Of a stretch of DNA of 38,165 nt, positions 8,229-15,159 are shown piece after piece (the stretch's first letter is position 1; every line of letters starts with the position of its first letter). This DNA is from Burkholderiales bacterium (GTDB lineage Bacteria; Pseudomonadota; Gammaproteobacteria; Burkholderiales; Burkholderiaceae_E), in contig JADCHE010000046.1 of NCBI GenBank assembly GCA_020248665.1, positions 1 to 38,165 on the forward strand, given 5' to 3'. The notes beneath the pieces were generated by a model. The model was not told where the DNA came from. It worked only from the letters and a program-made list of their open reading frames with translations, and did not search any database. The position numbers and the translations under genes are program-made.

Positions 8229-8735
8229 ATGCCGGACTTGGTCCTCGCCAGACGCTCGAGCATCGTCGCACCGCTCGCGCTCGCGGCACCTCGGGCGCAC
8301 GCGCAGGACACCGATCCGCTGCTGCCGACCGACGCGCGACGCGACTGGATCCGCGAGCACCCCGTCGTCCGCTTCACCGTCTCGTTCGAGGCCCGGCCGC
8401 CCCTGTTCCTCGACGGCGGCAGGCCGGCCGGTGACGTGCTCGACCTGCTCCAGAAGGCGTCCCGCCGACCGGCCTGCACTTCGAGCACGTCGCGTCGCGC
8501 GACCGCGACGACACGTTGCGACGGCTCGCCCCCGGCGAGATCGAACCGGTGCCGCTGATGCGCATCGACGACAGCCGGCGCGCACGGGTGCCGCCGACCC
8601 ACCCGGCAGCCATCTTCACGCTCGGCATCTTCACGCGGACGGACGGGCCGTATGGCGACGGCGTGGTGGACCTCGCTGGCCGGCGCGTCGGCATCCTCGA
8701 CGCGGTGGCGTCGCGCGTGGATGCGCCGAGCGCCC
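8229..8735 (+). pseudogene. Frameshifted relic of a BvgS-like periplasmic sensor (SBP_bac_3 domain)
   Basis: From ATG 8229 the frame reads a signal-peptide-like start (LALAAPRAHAQ), then DWIREHPVVRFTVSFEARPP and GDVLDLLQKAS. This matches the opening of periplasmic solute-binding domains in BvgS/EvgS-type sensor kinases (pattern: W...HP.IR..V....PP). Near 8455-8465 the similarity jumps to another frame, which continues GLHFEHVASRDRDDTLRRL, PGEIEPVPL and later TDGPYGDGVVDLAGRRVGIL, again family-like. After about 8735 no likeness is visible in any frame, and no kinase domain follows. It is read as a decayed, truncated gene, since a functional product would need a frameshift and would still lack most domains. 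Confidence 0.6.
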
Positions 8736-8880
8736 GGCCGGCGTGCCTTCCCCCGGCCGGCGGCGGGTCGTCGGCATGCGCCTCGTGCCATCCGGCGAAG
8801 CGCTCGGGACGCGATGCGGTGCGATGCTGGAGTGGAATGGGGCCGCGCGGGTCGACGGGCGCTGCCGGATCCGCGCCCGG

Positions 8881-8918
8881 AATGAAGAACGGGCCGGTAG
8901 AGCGATCCGCCGGCCCGT
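8881..8918 (-). terminator. Terminator downstream of tRNA-Thr
   Basis: On the minus strand a 9-bp stem ACGGGCCGG/CCGGCCCGT (arms 8910-8918 and 8889-8897) is followed by a T-rich tail (TCTTCATT, 8881-8888). It lies 10 nt beyond the tRNA CCA end. Confidence 0.65.
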
Positions 8919-8927
8919 CCGTGCGAC

Positions 8928-9003
<76 letters not shown>

Positions 9004-9035
9004 GTGCTCCGGGCGAATCCCGGAAACAGCCCGAA

Positions 9036-9041
9036 ATCATA
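9036..9041 (-). promoter_or_regulatory. Candidate -10 element of tRNA-Thr
   Basis: TATGAT on the minus strand, 33 bp before the mature tRNA 5' end. No clear -35 is seen. The short leader contains a small CCGGG/CCCGG hairpin. Confidence 0.4.
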
Positions 9042-9056
9042 GCACGGGGGCCCGGC

Positions 9057-9974
9057 TCAGGATGCGGTCGAGCCGCCGTGCGCCTGCAGGAACGCGTCGA
9101 CCGTCGGCCAGCGCAGCCGCACCCGCAGTTCACGGCGCAGCCGCCGGTTGTCAAGCCGCCGCGACTCGGACATGAAGCTCCAGAGCATCGGCGAGACGGC
9201 CGCGCGCAGCGCGTCCCGGGGCAGCCTCGGCGGCGGGGGCAGGCCGTAGGCGCGGGCCACGGCGTCGAAGTACTCGCCCATCCTCATCGACGAGTCGTCG
9301 ACCGCGTGCACGGTCCGCTGGGAGTGCCCGCGCATCAGCGCGACGAACGCGATCCGCGCGAGGTCGTCGGCGTGGATGTGGTTGGTGTGGACGTCGTCGG
9401 CATCGACGAGCGCGGGGGTGCCGCGCTGCAGGCGCTCGAGCGGCAGGCGCTCGGCCGCGTAGATGCCGGGCACGCGCAGCACGGTCGCGCGGACCGCGCC
9501 GCGCGCGGCGCGCCGGCGCAGCGCGCGCTCGGCCGCGACGCGCCGCACCGCGCGGTCGTTGCGCGGTGCGACGGCTCGCGTCTCGTCGAAGCGCGCGCCG
9601 GCACAGTCGCCGTAGACGCCGGTGGTGCTGAGGTAGACCCAGGCCTGTGCGCGGTGCATCGCGACGAGCGCGTGGCGGGTGCGCGGGTCGTCGCGGCCTT
9701 CGGTCGGGGGCGGGGCGGAGTGCAGCACGCGCGGCGCGAGGCCCGCGAGCCGGCGCAGCCCGCGGCGCGCGTCGAGATCGGCGCGAAGCGGCAGGGCGCC
9801 CGCAGCGCGCACCGCGTCGCGCGCCTCGTCCCGGCGCACGATGCCGACGATGCGCAGGCGCCCGGCATACATGCGCGAGAACCGCAGCCCCACGTCGCCG
9901 CATCCGAGCACCACGACCGCCGTCCGACGGAATCGGCGCGGCAGTGAGCGATAATGCGGCCTTCGCGTCTTCAC
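9057..9974 (-). CDS. YeeZ-like NAD(P)-dependent epimerase/SDR-family protein
   Basis: A 305-residue atypical (extended) SDR. The N-terminal nucleotide-binding loop is VVVLGCGDVGLRFSR (about residues 19-33), a GxGxxG variant typical of the YeeZ group rather than GxxGxxG. The segment VYLSTTGVYGD, with the Ser/Thr and Tyr of the active site, lies near residue 115, and HIHADDLARI near residue 200 is typical of sugar-nucleotide epimerase-like SDRs. The substrate is unknown. It is divergent from the ferredoxin-reductase gene with only 17 bp between the start codons. Residues 1-18 are very basic and poorly conserved-looking, so the true start may lie slightly downstream. Confidence 0.82.
   Translation of the reverse strand: MKTRRPHYRSLPRRFRRTAVVVLGCGDVGLRFSRMYAGRLRIVGIVRRDEARDAVRAAGALPLRADLDARRGLRRLAGLAPRVLHSAPPPTEGRDDPRTRHALVAMHRAQAWVYLSTTGVYGDCAGARFDETRAVAPRNDRAVRRVAAERALRRRAARGAVRATVLRVPGIYAAERLPLERLQRGTPALVDADDVHTNHIHADDLARIAFVALMRGHSQRTVHAVDDSSMRMGEYFDAVARAYGLPPPPRLPRDALRAAVSPMLWSFMSESRRLDNRRLRRELRVRLRWPTVDAFLQAHGGSTAS
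9950..9955 (+). promoter_or_regulatory. Candidate -10 element for the 2Fe-2S reductase gene
   Basis: GATAAT on the plus strand, 37 bp before the start at 9992. It lies inside the first codons of the divergent epimerase gene, so the two transcripts would overlap at their 5' ends or the epimerase start is mis-set. Confidence 0.4.
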
Positions 9975-9991
9975 CCCGGCGATTCTACGAG

Positions 9992-11035
9992 ATGAGCTTC
10001 ACCGTCACCGTGATGCCCAGCGGCAAGCAGTTCGCCGTGGAGCCAGACGAGACCGTGCTGCAGGCGGGCCTGCGCCAGGGTGTGGTGCTGCCCTACGGCT
10101 GCAAGAACGGCGCCTGCGGGTCATGCAAGTCGAGGATCGTCGAGGGCCGTGTCGAGCAGGGCGCGCACCAGGCCAACGCGCTGCGCCTCGAGGAGGCCGA
10201 GCGCGGCTTCGCGCTGCTGTGCTGCGCGAAGGCCGCCTGCGACCTCGTCGTCGAGGCGCGCGTGATCGCGGCGGCGGGCGACGTGCCGATCCGCAAGATG
10301 CCGTGCCGGGTCGCGTCGATCGAGCGGGTCGCGCCCGACGTGGCGGTGATGCGGCTGCAGCTGCCCGCCAACGAGCGGCTGCAGTTTCTCGCCGGCCAGT
10401 TCGTCGAGCTGATCCTGAAGGACGGCACGCGCCGCAGCTATTCGATGGCCTGCGCGCCGCACGCGGCCGACCAGGTCGAGCTGCACGTGCGCCACATGCC
10501 CGGCGGCAAGTTCACCGACGCGCTGTTCGGCGCGGTGCAGCCCGCGGTCAAGGAGCGCGACATCCTGCGCTTCGAGGGACCGTTGGGCACGTTCTTCCTG
10601 CGCGAGGACAGCGTCAAGCCGATCGTGATGGTGGCGAGCGGCACCGGCTTCGCGCCGATCAAGGCGATCGTCGAGCATGCGGCCCACAAGGGCATCACGC
10701 GGCCGATGACGCTGTACTGGGGCGGCCGCCGGCCGCAGGACCTCTACCAGAACGCCCTGTGCGAGAAGTGGGCCGCGGAGATGCCGCACTTCCGCTACGT
10801 GCCGGTCGTGTCCGACGCGCTCCAGGAGGATGGCTGGACCGGCCGTACGGGCTTCGTGCACCGCGCGGTGATGGACGACTTCGCGGACCTTTCGCCGTTC
10901 CAGGTCTACGCGTGCGGCGCCCCGGTCGTCGTCGACTCGGCGCGCGCCGACTTCGTGCGCGAGCGCGGGCTGCCGGAGGACGAGTTCTTCGCCGACTCGT
11001 TCACAACAGCGGCCGACGCGGCGAAGGCCGCCTGA
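9992..11035 (+). CDS. 2Fe-2S/FAD oxidoreductase (AscD/CDP-6-deoxy-3,4-glucoseen reductase-like)
   Basis: A 347-residue single-chain electron-transfer reductase. The N-terminal plant-type ferredoxin domain has its cluster ligands in YGCKNGACGSCKSRI and LLCCAKA (C-x4-C-x2-C-xn-C, about residues 37-75). An FAD-binding domain follows with RRSYSMACAP (about 148-157), then an NAD(P)H domain with GTGFAPIKAIVEH and CGAP near the end. The fold matches phenol-hydroxylase-type reductases. In Burkholderiales this orthologue is usually called CDP-6-deoxy-delta-3,4-glucoseen reductase, but there is no dideoxysugar cluster here, so that name is only by similarity. The start at 9992 places the Fe-S domain at its usual offset. 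The partner oxygenase or acceptor is not in the window. Confidence 0.9.
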   Translation: MSFTVTVMPSGKQFAVEPDETVLQAGLRQGVVLPYGCKNGACGSCKSRIVEGRVEQGAHQANALRLEEAERGFALLCCAKAACDLVVEARVIAAAGDVPIRKMPCRVASIERVAPDVAVMRLQLPANERLQFLAGQFVELILKDGTRRSYSMACAPHAADQVELHVRHMPGGKFTDALFGAVQPAVKERDILRFEGPLGTFFLREDSVKPIVMVASGTGFAPIKAIVEHAAHKGITRPMTLYWGGRRPQDLYQNALCEKWAAEMPHFRYVPVVSDALQEDGWTGRTGFVHRAVMDDFADLSPFQVYACGAPVVVDSARADFVRERGLPEDEFFADSFTTAADAAKAA

Positions 11036-11244
11036 GCGAACGCGCGCCGGCCGGCACGGTCGCCGGCCCGATCCGCGCGCTGCCGCGGACTCACTCCCGC
11101 GCGCGCCGCCGCGGACCCGCCCCCTGCGCGCGCCGACGCTGGCCCGTGTGCCCGCAGCGGGCTGGCCCGTCCCGTCCGCGCGATGCCTCGGCCCGTCGCG
11201 TGGTCGTCGCTGCATCGGCCCGCTTCCGCGGGATCCTCGACCCC

Positions 11245-11274
11245 TTGACGCCCGGCTTCCCGTTCGTGCATGCT
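11245..11274 (+). promoter_or_regulatory. Candidate sigma70 promoter of the Clp_N-HTH gene
   Basis: TTGACG (-35, 11245-11250), an 18-bp spacer and CATGCT (-10, 11269-11274). The expected start point near 11281 is just upstream of the 10-bp direct repeats that span the start codon. The rest of the 270-bp gap 11036-11244 shows only GC-rich sequence without a gene. Confidence 0.5.
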
Positions 11275-11284
11275 CGGCCCGGAG

Positions 11285-11314
11285 AGTGATAACGAGTGAG
11301 TTTTAGTGAGTTCT
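11285..11314 (+). repeat. Three 10-bp-spaced AGTGA direct repeats over the start codon
   Basis: AGTGA occurs at 11285, 11295 and 11305, exactly one helical turn apart, as AGTGATAACG, AGTGAGTTTT, AGTGAGTTCT. The GTG start codon of the Clp_N-HTH gene (11306) lies in the third unit. The tract is much more AT-rich than its surroundings. It may be an operator for a protein that binds head-to-tail on one face of DNA, possibly the encoded regulator itself; that is inference. Confidence 0.55.
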
Positions 11315-12007
11315 GAAGAGCGTCTGTACGACCCGGACCGGGTCGTCGTCGGCACCGGCCACGCGATCGAGCGCGCCCGCTCGCGGGGCGTCGAAACGGT
11401 CGAGCCCGACGACCTGCTGGCCGGCATGCTGCTGGCGGTCTCGCGCTTCGGGATCGTCGAGCTCGGAACGCGGGCGGTCGACCTGTTCGACCTGGGGCTG
11501 CGTTTCGACCTGCCGTCGCCGGACGTCACGATCAAGCCGCGCTATGCGTCGGGCGCCGCAGCAGTCTTCGACCGGGCCGTGCGGATCGCGCGGACGGACG
11601 GCTCGACTCGGCTCGCCCCGATCCACCTGCTGGTCGCACTCGCCGATCCGGCGTACCCGCTGTTCGCCCGGCTGTTGGAGCGGTGCGCGATCGACGAGGC
11701 CCGCTGGCGCCGGCTGCTCGCCGCGGTCACGCCGCCGACCGCGACGGCGCCGTCGAACTCCACGTCGGCCCGGTCGCGTGCAGCCTCGCCCGGCTCGCCG
11801 ATGCCCGACGACCTGGACGCGCTACTGACCCCGGACGAGGCCGCGCGTGCCCTCGGCGTCCACATCCAGACGCTGCGCGGCTACATCCGCTGCGGCCGGC
11901 TTCCTGCGTTCCGGGTCGCCGGCGAGCGCGCGATCCGCATCCGCCGAGACGACCTGCGCGCACTGCTAGAGCACCTCCGCGTGGCGCCGGCGCACGCCGA
12001 TCCCTGA
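11306..12007 (+). CDS. Clp_N-like domain fused to excisionase/MerR-type HTH: putative regulator
   Basis: A 233-residue protein. Residues about 8-50 (VVVGTGHAIERARSRG, EPDDLLAGMLLAV) and 80-135 (AAAVFDRAVRIAR, LAPIHLLVALAD, then LLERCAIDEARWRRLL) look like the paired helical repeats of the Clp N-terminal domain, which in ClpA/ClpC binds adaptors and substrates. A Ser/Ala/Pro linker (about 143-170) leads to a C-terminal winged helix, LLTPDEAARALGVHIQTLRGYIRCGRLPAFRVAG, of the excisionase/BldC/HTH_17 type. There is no ATPase domain. It is probably a DNA-binding regulator with a sensor or tether domain. The GTG start is chosen because the upstream frame lacks another plausible start; the ribosome-binding site is weak (CGAG). 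The DUF4242 gene follows after 60 bp on the same strand. Confidence 0.75.
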   Translation: MSSEERLYDPDRVVVGTGHAIERARSRGVETVEPDDLLAGMLLAVSRFGIVELGTRAVDLFDLGLRFDLPSPDVTIKPRYASGAAAVFDRAVRIARTDGSTRLAPIHLLVALADPAYPLFARLLERCAIDEARWRRLLAAVTPPTATAPSNSTSARSRAASPGSPMPDDLDALLTPDEAARALGVHIQTLRGYIRCGRLPAFRVAGERAIRIRRDDLRALLEHLRVAPAHADP

Positions 12008-12067
12008 GGCGTCGCCCCGCGACGCCGCGTCCCGCCCCGCAACCCGTCCATCCCACAGGAGACCCCG

Positions 12068-12340
12068 ATGGCCACCTTCGTCGCGATCCGCTCGCTGCCC
12101 GGCATCACCCCCGACGCGCTCGCCGGCGCCGGGGCCCGAGTGAAGTCCTGCGCCGCCGGCATGCAGTCGGAAGGCACCGAAGTGCGCTGGCTGCGCAGCT
12201 TCTTCCTGCCGGCGTCGTCGCAGACGCACTGCTACTTCGAGGGGCCGAGCCTCGGCGCGGTCAGGGAGCTGAACGAGCGCGCCGGGCTGCCGTTCGAACA
12301 GCTGGTCGAGGTCGCGGAGATGACGCCCGCGCAGGTCTGA
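12068..12340 (+). CDS. DUF4242-family small protein
   Basis: A 90-residue protein of the DUF4242 (SCO4226-like) group. It has a ferredoxin-like alpha/beta pattern: an opening strand (ATFVAIRSLPG), a helix ending in KSCAAGMQ, the strand VRWLRSFFLP, the strand THCYFEGPS and a final helix-strand with GLPFEQLVEVAEMTPAQ. Some members bind nickel, but the ligand set cannot be confirmed here. A good Shine-Dalgarno (AGGAGA) lies 8 nt before the ATG. It follows the Clp_N-HTH gene by 60 bp and may be co-transcribed with it. It converges on livF with a 42-bp gap containing a small GGCCTG/CAGGCC hairpin. Confidence 0.75.
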   Translation: MATFVAIRSLPGITPDALAGAGARVKSCAAGMQSEGTEVRWLRSFFLPASSQTHCYFEGPSLGAVRELNERAGLPFEQLVEVAEMTPAQV

Positions 12341-12382
12341 ACTCCGGATCCGGCGGCCTGCCCGGCGCAGGCCGCGCGCGGC

Positions 12383-13105
12383 TCAGGCGGCTTCGCCCAG
12401 GTACGCCGCGCGCACCCGCGGGTCATCGAGCATCGTCTTCGCGTCGTCGCTCATCGTGATCAGGCCCGAGTCCATCACGTAGCCGCGGTCCGCGGCTTGC
12501 AGCGCGAGCTTCGCGTTCTGCTCGACCAGCAGCAGCGTCGTGCCCTGGCCGTGCACGGTGCGGATCACCTCGAAGATCTTCTCGACCATGATCGGCGACA
12601 GCCCCATGCTCGGCTCGTCGAGCAGCAGCAGCTTCGGGCGGCTCATCAGCGCGCGCGCCATCGCGAGCATCTGCTGCTCGCCGCCGGACATGGTGCCGGC
12701 GAGCTGCTGCGCGCGCTCCTTCAGGCGCGGGAAGGTCTCGAACATCCGGTCGATGTCGGCCTGGATCGCGGCCTTGTCGTCGCGGACGTACGCGCCCATC
12801 AGCAGGTTCTCGACGATCGTCATCCGCGCGAACACGCCCCGGCCCTCGGGCACCATCGCGAGGCCCTGGCCGACCAGCTGGAACGAGCCCTGGCCGCGGA
12901 TCGACCGGCCGAAGTAAGTGATGTCGCCGGCGGCAGGCTGCAGCATGCCGGTGATGGCCTTCATCGTCGTCGTCTTGCCCGCGCCGTTCGCGCCGATCAG
13001 CGCGATCAGCTCGCCCGCGCGCACCTCGAGGTCGACGCCCTTGACCGCCTGGATGCCGCCGTAGGCGACCTTCAGGCCGGTGACCGACAGGACGGTCTCA
13101 GCCAT
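12383..13105 (-). CDS. livF: Branched-chain amino acid ABC transporter, ATP-binding protein LivF
   Basis: A 240-residue ABC ATPase of the LivF type, one of two ATPases that drive uptake of branched-chain (or other hydrophobic/aromatic) amino acids or related compounds. Visible motifs are Walker A GANGAGKTT (about residues 37-45), the signature MSGGEQQMLAMARAL, Walker B LLLLDEPSMGL and the H-loop region. The C-terminal VRAAYLGEA ending is characteristic of LivF. Its start overlaps the livG stop by 8 nt, and it is the last gene of livHMGF. Confidence 0.93.
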   Translation of the reverse strand: MAETVLSVTGLKVAYGGIQAVKGVDLEVRAGELIALIGANGAGKTTTMKAITGMLQPAAGDITYFGRSIRGQGSFQLVGQGLAMVPEGRGVFARMTIVENLLMGAYVRDDKAAIQADIDRMFETFPRLKERAQQLAGTMSGGEQQMLAMARALMSRPKLLLLDEPSMGLSPIMVEKIFEVIRTVHGQGTTLLLVEQNAKLALQAADRGYVMDSGLITMSDDAKTMLDDPRVRAAYLGEAA

Positions 13106-13895
13106 GAGACGCGCCCCCCAGGTAGGCCTCGATCACCGCCTTGTCGCTGCGGACCGCGTCGGGCAGGCCCTGGGCGATCACCTTGCCGTAGTCGAGCACG
13201 GTCACGCGGTCGCACAGCCCCATCACCAGCTTCACGTCGTGCTCGATCAGAAGGATCGTGCGGCCGTCGTCGCGAATGCGCTCGAGCAGGCCGCGCAGCG
13301 ACACCTTCTCGGTCGCGTTCATGCCGGCGGCCGGTTCGTCGAGGGCCAGCAGTTTCGGGTCGGTGGCGAGCGCGCGCGCGATCTCGAGCCGGCGCTGGTC
13401 GCCGTAGGACAGCGTGCGCGACTGGAACTTCGCATAGCGCGCGATGCCGACGTACTCGAGCAGCGCCATCGCGCGCTCGCGGATCGCGGCCTCCTCGCGG
13501 CGCTGCACCGGCAGGCGCAGCATCGCGGCCCAGGCGCCGCAGTGGGTGCGGATGTGCCGGCCGACCATCACGTTCTCGAGCACGGTCATCTCGGCGAACA
13601 GCCGGATGTTCTGGAAGGTCCGCGCGATGCCGGCCTCGGCGACCTTGTGCACGGCGGTCGGCTCGTAGGTCGCACCGTCGAGCTCGAAGCGGCCGGAGTC
13701 CGGCGTGTATAGCCCCGTGATCACGTTGAAGAACGTCGTCTTGCCGGCACCGTTCGGGCCGATCAGCCCGTAGATCTGACCGCTCTCGATCTGCAGGCCG
13801 ACGTCGGACAGCGCCTGCAGGCCGCCGAAGCGCTTGTTGACCCCCTCGACCGACAGCAGCGGCCCGGTGCCCGCGGTCTTCGGCACGGCGCTCAT
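13098..13895 (-). CDS. livG: Branched-chain amino acid ABC transporter, ATP-binding protein LivG
   Basis: A 265-residue ABC ATPase of the LivG type. Walker A is GPNGAGKTTFFNVITG, the signature is LSYGDQRRLEIARAL, and Walker B is LLALDEPAAGMN with the LivG-typical NATEK-like stretch after it. The C-terminus VIEAYLGGASHG fits the family. The ATG at 13895 overlaps the livM stop in an ATGA; an in-frame start further upstream at 14123 would run through the livM tail and was not used. Confidence 0.94.
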   Translation of the reverse strand: MSAVPKTAGTGPLLSVEGVNKRFGGLQALSDVGLQIESGQIYGLIGPNGAGKTTFFNVITGLYTPDSGRFELDGATYEPTAVHKVAEAGIARTFQNIRLFAEMTVLENVMVGRHIRTHCGAWAAMLRLPVQRREEAAIRERAMALLEYVGIARYAKFQSRTLSYGDQRRLEIARALATDPKLLALDEPAAGMNATEKVSLRGLLERIRDDGRTILLIEHDVKLVMGLCDRVTVLDYGKVIAQGLPDAVRSDKAVIEAYLGGASHG

Positions 13896-15142
13896 CGCGC
13901 GCCCCCGCCCTTCGCGCCGGACGCGACCACGCCGCCCGCCGCCGGCGACGGATCGGTCGAAGGCGAAGCGAGCCCCGTGCCACCACCGTCGCCGGTGCCG
14001 CTCTCGGGCCCCTTCGTCTCGCCGTGCTGCGGCGCCGGCCACAGGCCCGACGGGCGATACAGCATGATCACCACCATCGCGAGGCCGAACAGCAGCATCC
14101 GCAGCGCCTCGGGCGCGACCCACTCGAAGCCGAAGATCGCTTCCTGCGCGGGCTTGGCGACGAAGCGCAGGATCTCTGGCACCGCGTAGAGCAGGATCGC
14201 GCCGAGGATCACGCCCGGAACGTGCCCCATGCCGCCGAGCACCACCATCGCGACGATGACGATCGACTCGTTCAGCGTGAAGCTCTCGGGCGACACGAAG
14301 CCCTGGAACGCCGAGAACATCGCGCCGGCGACGCCGCCGAACGACGCACCCATCGCGAACGCGAGGAGCTTCACGTTGCGTGTGTTGATGCCCATCGCCT
14401 TCGCGGCGATCTCGTCCTCGCGGATCGCCATCCAGGCGCGGCCCAGGCGCGAGTCCTGCAGCCGGATCGTCAGCACGATGATCGCGATCGCGAGGACCAG
14501 GAACAGGTAGTAGTACGCGTACACCGACGGGAACTCGATGCCGAGGATCGGCTCGGGCTGGCCGAGGTTGGCCTTGCCCAGGTTCAGTTCGCCGAGCCGG
14601 ATCGGATCGATGTTGCTGATCCCCTGAGGGCCGTTGGTGATGTTCACCGGCTGGTTCAGGTTGTTCATGAAGATCCGCACGATCTCGCCGAAGCCGAGCG
14701 TGACGATCGCCAGGTAGTCGCCACGCAGCCGCAGCGTCGGCGCGCCGAGCAGCACACCGAAGAACGCGGCGAGCGCAGCACCGAGCGGCACGACCAGCCA
14801 GATCGAGTTGTGCAGCCCGTCGGGGAACAGCTCCGCGATGAACTCGAAGTTCTCGGCCAGGTGCGGGGAGGCGAGCAGCGCGTACATGTACGCGCCGACC
14901 GCGTAGAACGCGACGTAGCCGAGGTCGAGCAGGCCCGCGTAGCCGACCACGATGTTGAGCCCGAGCGCGAGCATCACGTAGAGCAGCGCGAAGTCGAGGA
15001 TCCGCACCCAGGCGTTGCCCTGCGTGCCGACGACGAAGGGCAGCACCAGGAGCACGACGGCGATCACGGCGGTCGCGCCGTAGGCGGCGGCCGGTTTGTC
15101 CTTGAAGGACGGGAAGAACGAGGGGGTCTGCGGGGCGGCCAT
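13892..15142 (-). CDS. livM: Branched-chain amino acid ABC transporter permease LivM, with long C-terminal tail
   Basis: A 416-residue inner-membrane permease with about 9-10 hydrophobic segments. The family signatures GLNIVVGYAGLLDLGYVAFYAVGAY, GDYLAIVTLGFGEIVRI and the EAA-like loop AWMAIREDEIAAKAMGIN are all present, and the domain ends at the usual MLYRPSGLWP. About 48 further residues rich in Gly, Ser, Thr and Pro follow, with no predicted fold; the livG start overlaps its stop by 4 nt. The ATG at 15142 gives the expected cytosolic N-terminus. Confidence 0.94.
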   Translation of the reverse strand: MAAPQTPSFFPSFKDKPAAAYGATAVIAVVLLVLPFVVGTQGNAWVRILDFALLYVMLALGLNIVVGYAGLLDLGYVAFYAVGAYMYALLASPHLAENFEFIAELFPDGLHNSIWLVVPLGAALAAFFGVLLGAPTLRLRGDYLAIVTLGFGEIVRIFMNNLNQPVNITNGPQGISNIDPIRLGELNLGKANLGQPEPILGIEFPSVYAYYYLFLVLAIAIIVLTIRLQDSRLGRAWMAIREDEIAAKAMGINTRNVKLLAFAMGASFGGVAGAMFSAFQGFVSPESFTLNESIVIVAMVVLGGMGHVPGVILGAILLYAVPEILRFVAKPAQEAIFGFEWVAPEALRMLLFGLAMVVIMLYRPSGLWPAPQHGETKGPESGTGDGGGTGLASPSTDPSPAAGGVVASGAKGGGAR

Positions 15143-15159
15143 CGGTGCGTCTCCGTCGC

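Noticed and set aside
8101-8289. Longer start for the TPR-glycosyltransferase protein
   Set aside because: The extra 63 residues are low-complexity, lack TPR pattern and lie antisense to the sensor relic.
11296-11310. Alternative GTG start at 11296 for the Clp_N-HTH gene
   Set aside because: It is in another frame than the coding sequence.
13896-14123. Upstream in-frame extension of LivG
   Set aside because: It would add 76 residues read out of frame through the livM C-terminal tail. The ATG at 13895 overlaps the livM stop as ATGA and matches family length.
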